Origin: Comamonadaceae bacterium
GTDB lineage: Bacteria > Pseudomonadota > Gammaproteobacteria > Burkholderiales > Rhodocyclaceae
Direction of reading: 5' to 3'
Assembly (NCBI GenBank): GCA_029255645.1
Contig: JANLJE010000049.1
Location: 1-35,653 of the forward strand
Length of the DNA stretch: 35,653 nucleotides
Positions 1 through 8,979 of this stretch are shown here, piece by piece. The position numbers were made by a program, and so were the translations under genes. The notes below the pieces were generated by a model that was not told the DNA's origin, ran no database searches, and was given only the letters and a program-made list of their open reading frames with translations. Every line of letters starts with the position of its first letter. Position 1 is the first letter of the stretch.

Positions 1-22
1 TTCCCCTATGACAGCTAACAGC

Positions 23-190
23 TTAAACCGCTGTCTTGAAAACAGGGACCACTATGTTTTCCGGCGGGAAATGAATGCCGGCGGCTTCAGGGTTGTCGCG
101 GCAGAAGGCCGGGAACTGGCCGTGTGCGGGATCGAGCAGGGCGAGCCGGGCGCGTTCGCCGCCTTCCTGGCAGGAAAAGGTTGATGCTCG
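23..190 (-). pseudogene. Possible 3' fragment of an unidentified gene
   Basis: On the minus strand a frame is open from an in-frame stop at 191-193 down to a TAA at 23-25. It reads as plausible protein ending in ...PPENIVVPVFKTAV, but has no ATG, GTG or TTG start in frame. I do not recognise the family. The block lies between two direct copies of CAGCTAACAG (12-21 and 192-201), which may mark the ends of an inserted or deleted segment. It could also be chance coding-like sequence in GC-rich DNA. Confidence 0.25.
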
Positions 191-236
191 TCAGCTAACA
201 GGGATAATGGCGGCTTGGAATTTTTCGAGTGTGGTC

Positions 237-1085
237 ATGACCAGCCCAGTAACCTTCAAGATTCTCGAAGATATTGCCCGGGACTTGTCCGGGGATGAAG
301 TGACCTTTCCCACTTTCCTGGACATCACCTTCCAGGTGCGCGGCGCCCTCAAAAACCCCAATCTGAATGTGGAGCAGCTGGCCAAGCTGGTGGGGGCCGA
401 GCCGTTGATGAGCGCCAAGATCATCCGCATGGCTAATTCCGTGGCCATGAACCCTTCCGGCCGGGCCGTGGCCGACGTGAAGACGGCCATTGTCCGGGTG
501 GGGATCGAGTCGGTGCGTACCGTTTCCTTTGCCGTGGCCATGGAGCAGTTGCTTCAGTCCAGGCAGATGCAGGTCTTTCAGGGGATTTCCCAACGGCTCT
601 GGGAGCATACCGCCCATGTGGCGGTGTTGTGCCGGGTGCTGGCCCGCAAAGTCGCCAGGATCAATGGCGACGAGGCCATGTTTGCCGGCCTGGTGCACGA
701 TATTGGCGTTTTTTACCTGATGTCCCGGGCCGCGCATTTCCCCGAACTGGTGGCCGACAAGGAAGAGTTGCATGCCCTTCTGGTAGGGTGGCACGACAGC
801 ATCGGGCACGCCCTGCTGTCGGCCCTGGGACAGCCGGAATCGGTGTTGCAGGCCGTGCAGGAGCATGAGCAAGACCGCGAAATCAAGACGCTGAAGAGCC
901 TTTCCGATGTGCTTTATGTCGCCAACAAGATCGCCAATACGGTGGCCAGCTGGCGTGACAAGGACCTGGATGGGGCGGTCGATACCTCGATGCTGGCGGA
1001 TATTTTTGATGCGGAAACCCTGCAGTCCATCATTGACGAGTCCGAAGAAGAGGTGATTTCCCTCAAGAAGGCCCTCGTGAATTGA
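237..1085 (+). CDS. HDOD domain protein (regulatory, non-catalytic HD-like)
   Basis: Encodes about 282 residues. The first half has the HDOD pattern: a stretch starting NPNLNVEQLAKLVGAEPLMSAKI, then MANS, then IVRVGIESVR and SFAVAMEQ. A helical region with GLVHDIGVFYL follows. HDOD proteins resemble HD phosphohydrolases but usually lack the full metal-binding set, and act as signalling adaptors in the cytoplasm. The frame is open upstream to position 75, but that leader is poor in family-like sequence. I chose ATG 237 (MTSPVTFKILED); ATG 207 (MAAWNFSS), with AGGGA just before it, is the alternative. It lies 72 bp upstream of kup on the same strand, so co-transcription is possible. The target of the signalling is not visible here. 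Confidence 0.8.
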   Translation: MTSPVTFKILEDIARDLSGDEVTFPTFLDITFQVRGALKNPNLNVEQLAKLVGAEPLMSAKIIRMANSVAMNPSGRAVADVKTAIVRVGIESVRTVSFAVAMEQLLQSRQMQVFQGISQRLWEHTAHVAVLCRVLARKVARINGDEAMFAGLVHDIGVFYLMSRAAHFPELVADKEELHALLVGWHDSIGHALLSALGQPESVLQAVQEHEQDREIKTLKSLSDVLYVANKIANTVASWRDKDLDGAVDTSMLADIFDAETLQSIIDESEEEVISLKKALVN

Positions 1086-1157
1086 GCCGGGGCGGAACGA
1101 ATGCGGCAGGGCTGGCTGCGTGCCGGCCTTTTGGGTAAGCAATTTCAGGGGGTGTTC

Positions 1158-3047
1158 ATGGATAACGTCAATTCATCCGGCCAGCGCGACAAGCAATGGG
1201 CGGTGTTGTGCCTGGGGGCGCTGGGGGTGGTGTATGGGGATATCGGCACCAGCCCACTGTATGCGATGAAAGAGGTTTTTGCGGGCAACCATCCCATTGC
1301 CCTGAACGAGTTCAATGTGCTGGGCAGTCTCTCGCTGTTCTTCTGGGCACTGCTGATCATCGTCTCGATCAAGTATGTGATCTTCATCATGCGGGCCGAT
1401 AACCGGGGTGAGGGCGGCATCATGGCGATGATTGCCCTGGCGCTGCATGACACCCGGCCCGAGCAGCGGTCCCACAAGGCCATTCTGGTGCTGGGGGTGC
1501 TGGGGGCGGCCATGTTTTATGGGGATGGCATGGTGACGCCGGCCATTTCCGTGCTTTCCGCAGTGGAAGGTCTGGCAGTGGCGGCACCCTCGCTACATTA
1601 TTTCGTGTTGCCGCTGGCGCTTCTGGTGCTGCTCATCCTGTTCTATGTCCAGCATCACGGCACGGCCCTGGTGGGACAGGCCTTCGGGCCGGTGATGCTG
1701 GTCTGGTTCTCGGTGCTGGCCCTGATGGGGCTGGACCAGATCCTGGAAAACCCGCATGTGCTCCTGGCGATTCATCCCGCCCATGCCCTCGAATTCATGG
1801 TGCAGAACCGGGCCATGGCCCTGGTGGCGATGGGCAATGTGGTGCTGGCCGTGACCGGGGCCGAAGCCTTGTATGCGGACATGGGGCATTTTGGTCGCAA
1901 GCCGATTCAGCGCGCCTGGTTCGCCTTCGTCCTGCCGGCCCTGTTGATCAATTACTTTGGTCAGGGCGCCCTGCTCCTGAGTCACCCGGACGCCGCCAGC
2001 AATCCCTTTTACCTGATGGCGCCCTTGTGGGCCTTGTATCCGCTCCTGGCCCTGGCGACCTTGTCCACCGTCATTGCCAGTCAGGCGGTGATTTCCGGTG
2101 CTTTTTCCGTCACGCGCCAAGCCATGCAGCTCGGCTTTTTGCCGCGCATGGAGGTGATGCACACCTCGGAGCGGGAGCAGGGGCAGATTTATCTGCCTGC
2201 CATCAACTGGGGCTTGATGCTGGCCGTGATGGTGCTGGTGCTGGGTTTCCGCTCTTCCAACAATCTGGCGGCGGCCTATGGTATTGCCGTCACCGGGGAC
2301 ATGGTGATCACCTCCCTCCTGGCGACGGTGGTGGCGGCCCGGGTCTGGGGCTGGGGCTGGCTCAGGGCCGTCCTGCTGTTTTCCTGTTTCCTGGCGGTGG
2401 AACTGACTTTCCTGGCGGCCAACATCCTCAAGATTCCCGATGGCGGCTGGTTCCCGCTGGTGGCCGGGGTGACCATCTTCGTGCTCATGACCACCTGGAA
2501 GCAGGGCCGCACCTTGCTGCACCGGCGGCTCGCCGGTGAGCGCATGGAGTTGCTGCCCTTCATCGAATCCCTGGCGGCAGACATGCCAACCCGGGTACCT
2601 GGCACGGCGATCTTTCTCAATGCGGACCCGGTCAGTGTGCCGCACGCCCTGCTGCATAACCTGATGCACAACAAGATCCTGCATGAGCGGGTGGTGGTGG
2701 TGTCGGTGCAGTTCTTTGATGTGCCCTATGTGCCGGACATCGACCGGGTCGAGGTGCGGGCGCTGAATGAAAATTTCTGGCAGGTGATCGTGCACTACGG
2801 TTTCAAGGACGAGGCCAATCTGCCTCTGGCGCTGTCCTTGTGTGCCAACGCAGGACTGGTGCTGGAGCCGCTCGAAACTTCCTATTTCATCGGTCGGGAA
2901 ACCCTGATTCCCCGCTTTGGCTCGGGAATGGGCGTGTGGCGGGAAAAGCTGTTCATTGCCATGTTCCGCAACGCCGGCAGCGTCACCTCTTTTTTCAGGA
3001 TTCCTTCCAATCGTGTCGTGGAACTGGGCACCCAGGTGGTGCTGTAG
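1158..3047 (+). CDS. kup: Low-affinity potassium uptake protein Kup
   Basis: Encodes 629 residues, the usual length for Kup/TrkD (about 620-630). The N-terminus has the family signature GVVYGDIGTSPLYA, then roughly twelve hydrophobic segments up to about residue 450, and a soluble C-terminal domain of about 170 residues. Kup takes up K+ across the inner membrane, probably by H+ symport. I chose ATG 1158 because CAGGGGG at 1147-1153 is a suitably placed ribosome binding site and MDNVNSSG is a typical soluble leader; the frame stays open upstream to 1101. The stop is followed 12 bp later by the start of a diguanylate cyclase, so the two are probably on one transcript. Confidence 0.95.
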   Translation: MDNVNSSGQRDKQWAVLCLGALGVVYGDIGTSPLYAMKEVFAGNHPIALNEFNVLGSLSLFFWALLIIVSIKYVIFIMRADNRGEGGIMAMIALALHDTRPEQRSHKAILVLGVLGAAMFYGDGMVTPAISVLSAVEGLAVAAPSLHYFVLPLALLVLLILFYVQHHGTALVGQAFGPVMLVWFSVLALMGLDQILENPHVLLAIHPAHALEFMVQNRAMALVAMGNVVLAVTGAEALYADMGHFGRKPIQRAWFAFVLPALLINYFGQGALLLSHPDAASNPFYLMAPLWALYPLLALATLSTVIASQAVISGAFSVTRQAMQLGFLPRMEVMHTSEREQGQIYLPAINWGLMLAVMVLVLGFRSSNNLAAAYGIAVTGDMVITSLLATVVAARVWGWGWLRAVLLFSCFLAVELTFLAANILKIPDGGWFPLVAGVTIFVLMTTWKQGRTLLHRRLAGERMELLPFIESLAADMPTRVPGTAIFLNADPVSVPHALLHNLMHNKILHERVVVVSVQFFDVPYVPDIDRVEVRALNENFWQVIVHYGFKDEANLPLALSLCANAGLVLEPLETSYFIGRETLIPRFGSGMGVWREKLFIAMFRNAGSVTSFFRIPSNRVVELGTQVVL

Positions 3048-3059
3048 CAGGAGTGCGGG

Positions 3060-6000
3060 ATGTTTCGAGAATTTGGCCAGACGGATCCAGCCCCCGGCCG
3101 GGAGCCGGGGAGCCGCGTGCCGCGGCAGGTGCGGCTGATTTCGGTCTTGATTCTGGCCTTCGTGTTTGCCAGTGTGGCCTGCCTGGGCCTGTATCTGAGT
3201 CGGCAGCAATTGCACAGTCGTTTGCAAAGCGAGGCCCTGCGCCTGCAGTCGGCCTTTGCCGTGGCCCAGAGCGATATCGAGCAGAACATGCTGATCCTGG
3301 CGGCCATGGTGGCGGCGGACCCCGAGGTGCAGCGGCTGTTCCGGGACGGCAAGGCGGCGGTGCAGGCGGAAGGCGGTGGCCCAGGCGGTGAGCGGGCCCG
3401 GCGGGCCCGGCAGGCGCTGATGGACCACGTGGCGCCCCAGTGGCGGTCGATGCAGGCGCAGTTTGCCCTGCGTCAGCTGCATTTTCACCTGGGCCCCGGT
3501 TCCCTCTCCTTTTTGCGGGTGCACACCCCTGAAAAATTCGGGGACCGGATGGATGATGTGCGCCACATCATTGCTGCGGTCAATAAGGATGGACAGCCGC
3601 GCACCGGCTTTGAAACCGGACGTATTTATTCCGGGGTGCGGGGCGTGGTGGCGGTGCGGGATGAGCAGGCTCCCGGCCGGCCGGTGATCGGCGCCCTGGA
3701 GGCGGGCACCTCCTTCGATACCCAGTTGGCGCGCCTGGATGGCATGCTGGGGGCGGGCTTTGCCATCTTGTTGAAGCAGGAGCATGTGGACCAGAACGTC
3801 TGGCAGGACTATCTCAAGCTGAACGGCGTTCCCGGCCAGGGGAGTTGCAAGTGTTACCTGGAGGCGGCTTCCCGCCTGGAGATTCAGGAATGGATGCGTC
3901 AAGGGGATATTCTCCGTCCCCTGGCAAGCCGCCTGGATTCCTCCTTGCTCACATGGCAGGGACGGGATTACCAGTTGGTCCGCTATCCCCTCTATGACTA
4001 CCTGCACAAGGTAGACCCTGGGCGACCCCATGTGGGCGCCGTGGTGATCTGGCTCGATCGCACCCAGATGCTGGCGGAACAGGCGCAGCTCGAAAACCGC
4101 ATCGTGCTCGGGGCGGTGCTCTCTTTTGCGGTGGTGACGCTGCTCCTGTTCTGGGGCCTGGGCATCACCCGCCGCCGCCTGGAGGCGCGCATCCAGGCGG
4201 CCACCCAGGCCCTGGAAGACGAGCGGCGGCTGTTTGTCGGAGGGCCCGTGCTGACGCTGGTCTGGCAGCCGGAAGGCGGCTGGCCGGTGCGCTATGTGTC
4301 CGAGAATGTCCGCCAGGTGCTGGGCTATAGCCCGGCCGAGATGATGGCGGCAGGCCGGAAGTTCGAAGATTTCATTCACCCGGATGACCGTGACCGCCTC
4401 AGCCAGAAACGGGAGGGGCTCATCGAGCGTCGGGAGCACAGTTGGGAGCAGCGCTACCGGCTCTTGCGCCAGAATGGGGAAGTGCGCTGGTTCCTTGATT
4501 TCACGGTGGCCGAGCAAGATGCCGAAGGGCGCTTGCGCCAGGTGCGCGGCTACCTGATCGACCAGACCGGGCAGGTGGAACTGGAGACCCGCCTGCGGGC
4601 AGAAGAAGAGCGGCTGGAACTGGCCCTGGCCGGTGCCGACCTGGGCATGTGGGAGTGGGACGTCGCGAGTGGCACGGCCAGCTGGGATGCCCGGGCTTAC
4701 GAGATGCTGGGCTATGCCCCCGATGCCTTCCCCGTGAACCCGGATGTGTTCAAGCAGATGGTGCATCCCCGGGACAGCGAGCGGGTCACGGACCAGATCC
4801 AGACCCATCTGAGCCGGGCCGAGGGCTTTGTCGTGGAGTTCCGCATCCGTCGCGCCGACGATAGATGGATCTGGGTCGAAAGCCGGGGCAAGGCCGTGAC
4901 CTGGCACCAGGGCGAGCCCGTGCGGCTCATGGGTACCTTCACCGACATTTCCGTCCGCAAGCAGGCCGAACTGGCCTTGCAGGCTTCGGAAGCCCGCCAG
5001 CGCACCCTGATTGCCTCCATGAACGAACTGCTGCTGGCCATGGATGCCTCCGGCTTCCTGCGCGAGGTGCATCAGCCCCGGGGCTTTTTCGCCTGTTTCG
5101 ACGATCTCCAGGAGCAACTGGGGCGGGATTACCGGGCCTATCTGCCCGAAGCCGTGGCCCACGCGCTGGACGATGCCATTGCCGGGGTCATCCGCACCCT
5201 GGAGGCCCAGGCGGTTTCCTTCTCGCTGCCCGTGCGGGAGGGAGATTCCACCGGAGAGGTCCGTCATTTTCATGCCCAGGTGAGTGCCTTGGCGGATGGT
5301 GAGCCCTATCCCACCGGCTATCTGCTCATGGTGCGGGACATCAGTGACAGCGTGCGCACCCAGCAGGCGCTACGCCAGCTGGCGACCCGCAATGCCGCCA
5401 TACTGGAGGGGGCCGGGGAGGGCATCTACGGGGTGGATCGGGAAGATCGTTGCATTTTTATCAACCAGGCAGCCCTGGACATGCTGGGCATCCAGGAGTC
5501 CGGGGTGCTGGGCCAGGACACCCATACCTTGTTCCATCACCACGACGAAACCGGCGGGGCCTACCGGCCCGCTGACTGCCCCGTGACGCATACTTTGCAG
5601 GACGGGCAGCTGCGCCGGGTCGAAAATGAGTGGTTCTGGCGCCAGGACGGGGTGGGCTTCCCGGTTTCCATGACGGTGGCGCCCCTGATCGAGGACGGTG
5701 AGCAAACCGGGGCCGTGGTCCTGTTCCAGGACCAGAGCCAGCGCCGGGCCCAGGAACAGGCGCTGCGCCACCTGGCCAGCACCGATCCCCTCACCGGGCT
5801 GCCCAACCGCCGTTACTTCATGGAGCGGCTGGAGCAGGAGTGGTCGCGCCTGAACCGTTTCGGTGGCCAGGCGGCCATCATGATGCTGGACCTGGACCAC
5901 TTCAAGCAGGTCAACGACAACTATGGCCACGGCGTGGGGGACCAGGTGCTCGTGGCCTTTGCCGAGGTGCTGCGTCAGGGCGTGCGGCGCATGGACGTGC

Positions 6001-6311
6001 CGGGCCGCCTGGGGGGCGAGGAATTCGCCGTGATTTTGCCCGGGGCTTCCCTGGACGGCGCGCGCCAGCTGGCGGAGCGGCTCCGCCGGGCGGTCAGCCA
6101 GATGCCGGTGCAAGATGCCCTGGGACAGCCGGTGCGGGTGACGGTGAGCATCGGCGTCGCTTCCTTTGATCCGGAAACCCCTGTTTCCGAAGCCCTGCTG
6201 ACCCGGGTGGACGAGGCCCTGTACCGGGCCAAGGCCTTGGGCAGGAACCGGGTCGAGGTCAGCCTGAGCGCTGCCGGCGGGCTTACAGGAAGTATTGCAG
6301 CAGCCGGTTGA
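3060..6311 (+). CDS. Membrane sensor diguanylate cyclase (dCACHE-like, PAS x4, GGDEF)
   Basis: Encodes 1083 residues. TM1 lies at about 26-46 and TM2 at about 348-369, enclosing a periplasmic sensor of about 300 residues that resembles double-CACHE domains (HLGPGSLSFLRVHTPEKFGDR region). The cytoplasmic part has PAS-like domains at about 390-505, 520-635, 650-765 and 775-895, then a GGDEF domain at about 905-1065. The active site is GGEEF at 985-989, with LDLDHFK at 943-949. An inhibitory-site RRMD at 976-979 is correctly spaced five residues before it. It should make cyclic di-GMP and be product-inhibited. AGGAG at 3049-3053 fits ATG 3060. Its end overlaps the convergent hemW gene by 29 bp. 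The ligand is unknown. Confidence 0.92.
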   Translation: MFREFGQTDPAPGREPGSRVPRQVRLISVLILAFVFASVACLGLYLSRQQLHSRLQSEALRLQSAFAVAQSDIEQNMLILAAMVAADPEVQRLFRDGKAAVQAEGGGPGGERARRARQALMDHVAPQWRSMQAQFALRQLHFHLGPGSLSFLRVHTPEKFGDRMDDVRHIIAAVNKDGQPRTGFETGRIYSGVRGVVAVRDEQAPGRPVIGALEAGTSFDTQLARLDGMLGAGFAILLKQEHVDQNVWQDYLKLNGVPGQGSCKCYLEAASRLEIQEWMRQGDILRPLASRLDSSLLTWQGRDYQLVRYPLYDYLHKVDPGRPHVGAVVIWLDRTQMLAEQAQLENRIVLGAVLSFAVVTLLLFWGLGITRRRLEARIQAATQALEDERRLFVGGPVLTLVWQPEGGWPVRYVSENVRQVLGYSPAEMMAAGRKFEDFIHPDDRDRLSQKREGLIERREHSWEQRYRLLRQNGEVRWFLDFTVAEQDAEGRLRQVRGYLIDQTGQVELETRLRAEEERLELALAGADLGMWEWDVASGTASWDARAYEMLGYAPDAFPVNPDVFKQMVHPRDSERVTDQIQTHLSRAEGFVVEFRIRRADDRWIWVESRGKAVTWHQGEPVRLMGTFTDISVRKQAELALQASEARQRTLIASMNELLLAMDASGFLREVHQPRGFFACFDDLQEQLGRDYRAYLPEAVAHALDDAIAGVIRTLEAQAVSFSLPVREGDSTGEVRHFHAQVSALADGEPYPTGYLLMVRDISDSVRTQQALRQLATRNAAILEGAGEGIYGVDREDRCIFINQAALDMLGIQESGVLGQDTHTLFHHHDETGGAYRPADCPVTHTLQDGQLRRVENEWFWRQDGVGFPVSMTVAPLIEDGEQTGAVVLFQDQSQRRAQEQALRHLASTDPLTGLPNRRYFMERLEQEWSRLNRFGGQAAIMMLDLDHFKQVNDNYGHGVGDQVLVAFAEVLRQGVRRMDVPGRLGGEEFAVILPGASLDGARQLAERLRRAVSQMPVQDALGQPVRVTVSIGVASFDPETPVSEALLTRVDEALYRAKALGRNRVEVSLSAAGGLTGSIAAAG

Positions 6312-7476
6312 GAAAGCGCCGGCCCGTCGCCGTGGGGGCGATCCAGTCCGGCTTCATGTCCAGCAGCCCGTCCCGGACCGCGGCCTGTAACGGCGCCTGG
6401 ATCGTGATCAGGGGCTGGCCGGTGCGGGCCTCGAACAGGGCCGGGGGAAAGCCGCCATTCAAGCGCAGGGCATTCAAGAGGAATTCAAAGGGTAGCTGCG
6501 CCGCCTCGACCGCGAACTCCTCCTGCACCGGCCGGCCTGCCGCGACCTCCTTCAGATAGGCTTCGGGCCGCTTCCAGCGCATCTGGCGCAGCACCCGGTC
6601 GGGCAGGGTGAGCTTGCTGTGCGCCCCGGCGCCGATGCCCAGGTAGTCGCCAAAATGCCAGTAATTGAGGTTGTGCCGGCACTGCTGGCCGGGCCGGGCG
6701 AAGGCCGAGGTCTCGTAATGCTCGAAACCGGCCTCGGCCAGGCGGGCCTCGAAGGCCTCCTCGATGTCGGCGCACAGATCCGGCTCCGGCAACTCTGGCG
6801 GAAAGGCGGCAAAGCGGGTGTTGGGCTCCAGGGTGAGCTGGTAGCAAGACAGGTGCCGGGGTCCCAGCGAGAGGGCGGTATCCAGGTCCGCCAGGGCCTC
6901 GTCCAGGCTCTGGCCGGGCAGGCCATACATCAGGTCCAGGTTGAAACGCTCGAAATGGCGCGCCGCCAGGGCGGCGGCATGGAGCGCCTCGTCCCGGTCG
7001 TGGATGCGGCCCAGGGCCTGGAGGTGAGCCGGGTTGAAGCTCTGGATGCCGAGCGATACGCGGTTGATGCCGGCGGCGCGAAAGCCCGCGAACTTTTCCG
7101 CCTCCACCGTGCCGGGGTTGGCCTCCAGGGTGATTTCCGCCCCCGGCGGCAATGGCACCCGGGCTCGCACCGCCATCAGCAGCCGGTCGATTCCTTCGGC
7201 GGAGAACAGGCTGGGGGTGCCGCCGCCGAAGAAAAGACTCAGCACCGGCCGGCCCCAGTTCAGCGGCAGGGCGCTCTCCAGGTCCGCCACCAGGGCGTCC
7301 AGGTAGGCCGATTCCGGAATCTCACCCCTGGCCTCGTGGGAATTGAAGTCGCAATAGGGGCACTTCTGCACGCACCAGGGCAGGTGGATATAGAGGGAAA
7401 GCGGCGGGGAGAGCGTGAATTCAAGCCTCGCCCCCGCCCCCTTGCCGGCCGGGAGGATGGGAATGATGCGGGACAT
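6283..7476 (-). CDS. hemW: Radical SAM heme chaperone HemW
   Basis: Encodes 397 residues. The radical-SAM cluster motif is C35-VQK-C39-PY-C42-DF. The phenylalanine two residues after the last cysteine, where HemN has another cysteine, marks HemW rather than coproporphyrinogen dehydrogenase. FFGGGTPSL and a C-terminal HemN-like domain follow. HemW binds heme and delivers it to respiratory proteins. Family members usually start 5-20 residues before PLSLYIHLPWC, so the true start may be slightly inside the given one. It is the last gene of the minus-strand unit and follows rdgB directly in many relatives (recalled, not checked); here a fic gene lies between. Its 3' end runs 29 bp into the opposing cyclase gene. 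Confidence 0.92.
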   Translation of the reverse strand: MSRIIPILPAGKGAGARLEFTLSPPLSLYIHLPWCVQKCPYCDFNSHEARGEIPESAYLDALVADLESALPLNWGRPVLSLFFGGGTPSLFSAEGIDRLLMAVRARVPLPPGAEITLEANPGTVEAEKFAGFRAAGINRVSLGIQSFNPAHLQALGRIHDRDEALHAAALAARHFERFNLDLMYGLPGQSLDEALADLDTALSLGPRHLSCYQLTLEPNTRFAAFPPELPEPDLCADIEEAFEARLAEAGFEHYETSAFARPGQQCRHNLNYWHFGDYLGIGAGAHSKLTLPDRVLRQMRWKRPEAYLKEVAAGRPVQEEFAVEAAQLPFEFLLNALRLNGGFPPALFEARTGQPLITIQAPLQAAVRDGLLDMKPDWIAPTATGRRFLNRLLQYFL

Positions 7477-7515
7477 GGGATCAGAACAGGGAAGGGAGGG
7501 GGGTAGGCACGGTGT

Positions 7516-8205
7516 TTACTCCGACTCTCGCACCGGCGAGTCGAGCAGTCCGGCCTGGACCAGATGCAGCACGCAGAGGATCCGCCCGATGCGGCCGTTG
7601 CCGTCGCTGAACGGGTGGATGCTCTCGAACTGGTGATGAATCAGCGCCATCCTGATGATGGGGTCGATGTCGTCGCCTGCATCGTCGTTGATGAAGCGCT
7701 CCAGCGCCTGCATGTGAGCCTGAACGCTGCCGCCATCCTGCGGCGGGACGAACACGGTTGCCCCCGTGCGCTCGTTTTTCAACACCGTGCCGCCGCTGGT
7801 GCGGAAACCCTCGCTACTGTTCTTGAGCAACTGGAACATCGAAATCAGCGTGCCGTTGCCAAGGATGCCCTGTTGCTGGCGCATGCGCTCGTAGCCGTGC
7901 ATCAGCGCCTCGCGGTAGCGCGCAACCTCCTTGGCCGATGGCGATATCCATTCGGCGATGTGCAGGTCGGCCTGGAACAGCTCGTCCTGCGTCGTCACAT
8001 AGCTTTCGACTTCCGAGCTCGCCTTGGCTTCCTGCAGCGCCAGGGTGTTGATCAGGATCGCCTGGTTCGGGATGCTGGCTGCGCAGCCTTTCAGTTCCGC
8101 CAGGTACCGGTGTGCCGCGACCAGCGCCCGCAGCAGTTCCGGTGTCTGGAAATCGACGCCGGCCGGAGGCAGGTCTGGAATTTGATAGTGTGCTTGTGGG
8201 CTCAT
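7516..8205 (-). CDS. Fic family protein, C-terminally truncated
   Basis: Encodes 229 residues, against about 370 for similar stand-alone Fic proteins. The Fic motif HPFSDGNGRIGR (197-208) is complete, so AMP transfer from ATP to a protein target is chemically possible. A helix near residues 60-70 (SSEVES) matches the class II autoinhibitory pattern S/T-x-x-x-E-G/N except for Ser in the last position. The protein stops at LLDSPVRESE, where relatives usually continue with a strand, more helices and a winged-helix domain. About 130 residues are therefore missing. It sits 40 bp upstream of hemW and 177 bp downstream of rdgB and looks like an addition to the rph-rdgB-hemW unit. It could be active, deregulated, or a decaying gene. 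Confidence 0.85.
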   Translation of the reverse strand: MSPQAHYQIPDLPPAGVDFQTPELLRALVAAHRYLAELKGCAASIPNQAILINTLALQEAKASSEVESYVTTQDELFQADLHIAEWISPSAKEVARYREALMHGYERMRQQQGILGNGTLISMFQLLKNSSEGFRTSGGTVLKNERTGATVFVPPQDGGSVQAHMQALERFINDDAGDDIDPIIRMALIHHQFESIHPFSDGNGRIGRILCVLHLVQAGLLDSPVRESE

Positions 8206-8282
8206 GGTGAGGCGCTGGAGTTCGGGCGGCGGGCTAACCTGAAGAGATCGTCATGTTGCATAAGCGGATTTTTTTTAACACG

Positions 8283-8297
8283 ACATGAGCCTCATGT
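8283..8297. promoter_or_regulatory. Palindrome upstream of fic
   Basis: ACATGAG-C-CTCATGT is a perfect 7-bp inverted repeat with a 1-nt centre. It sits 78 bp before the fic start in the 177-bp gap between rdgB and fic. TTTAACA at 8274-8280 and TGTTAAA at 8295-8301 form an alternative outer pairing. No U-tract follows on the minus strand, so an operator is more likely than a terminator. The binding factor is unknown. Confidence 0.3.
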
Positions 8298-8382
8298 TAA
8301 AAACCTGACGCCGATACGTGAAGTCAGTGCGCATTGTCACGGGTTTGGCTTGTGTGTTGCTGTCCGAAAGCTCGAATGGCGG

Positions 8383-8979
8383 CTATTCGTTCCGCAGCCG
8401 TTCCAGCAGTTTCTGCATGGCCTGGCCCCGGTGCGAGCGCTGGTTCTTCAACTCGGCGGGTAGTTCGGCGGCGGTCTGGCCGCTCGCCGGGTCGAGGAAC
8501 AGCGGGTCGTAGCCGAAGCCGCCTTCACCGCGCAGGGCGGGCAGGATTTCGCCGTGCCACTCGCCTTCGGCAAGGATGGGCTGGGGGTCTTCGGCGTGGC
8601 GCATGAGCACGAGGAGGCAGACGAAGCGGGCGCGCCGGTCCGCCTGGCCGGCCAGGGTGGCCAAGAGTTTTGCGTTGTTGCGGGCGTCGCTTTTGGGTTC
8701 TCCGGCGTAGCGGGCCGAGTGCACGCCCGGGGCGCCGCCCAGGGCGGCGACGCAGAGGCCGGAATCGTCGGCCAGGGCGGGCAGGCCGGTGCAGGCCGAG
8801 GCGTGCCGGGCCTTGGCGAGCGCGTTTTCGATGAAGGTGGGGTGCGGTTCGTCTGCCTCGGGCACGCCGAGTTCGCCCTGGGGAATGACTTCGATGCCCA
8901 AGGGGGCGAGGAGGGCGGTGAGTTCCTGCAGTTTCTTGGCGTTGTTGGAGGCAAGGACCAGCTTCTTCATGGGGCTCAT
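8383..8979 (-). CDS. rdgB: XTP/dITP diphosphatase (non-canonical purine NTP pyrophosphatase)
   Basis: Encodes 198 residues, normal for RdgB/HAM1. Visible signatures are [12 protein letters not shown] at the N-terminus, [23 protein letters not shown] in the middle and GFGYDPLF towards the C-terminus. The enzyme removes pyrophosphate from dITP, XTP and ITP, keeping damaged purines out of DNA and RNA. ATG 8979 is favoured over the internal ATG at 8970 because it overlaps the rph stop as ATGA, which indicates translational coupling. Part of the STPK-PP2C-rph-rdgB-fic-hemW unit. Confidence 0.96.
   Translation of the reverse strand: MSPMKKLVLASNNAKKLQELTALLAPLGIEVIPQGELGVPEADEPHPTFIENALAKARHASACTGLPALADDSGLCVAALGGAPGVHSARYAGEPKSDARNNAKLLATLAGQADRRARFVCLLVLMRHAEDPQPILAEGEWHGEILPALRGEGGFGYDPLFLDPASGQTAAELPAELKNQRSHRGQAMQKLLERLRNE

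Noticed and set aside
1593-5273. A 1226-codon open frame on the minus strand opposite kup and the diguanylate cyclase
   Set aside because: His/Gln/Gly-rich composition is typical of antisense frames in GC-rich DNA, and both opposite-strand genes are clearly real.
6283-7476. Oxygen-independent coproporphyrinogen III oxidase HemN
   Set aside because: The motif CxxxCxxCDF lacks the fourth cysteine of HemN, so HemW is the better call.
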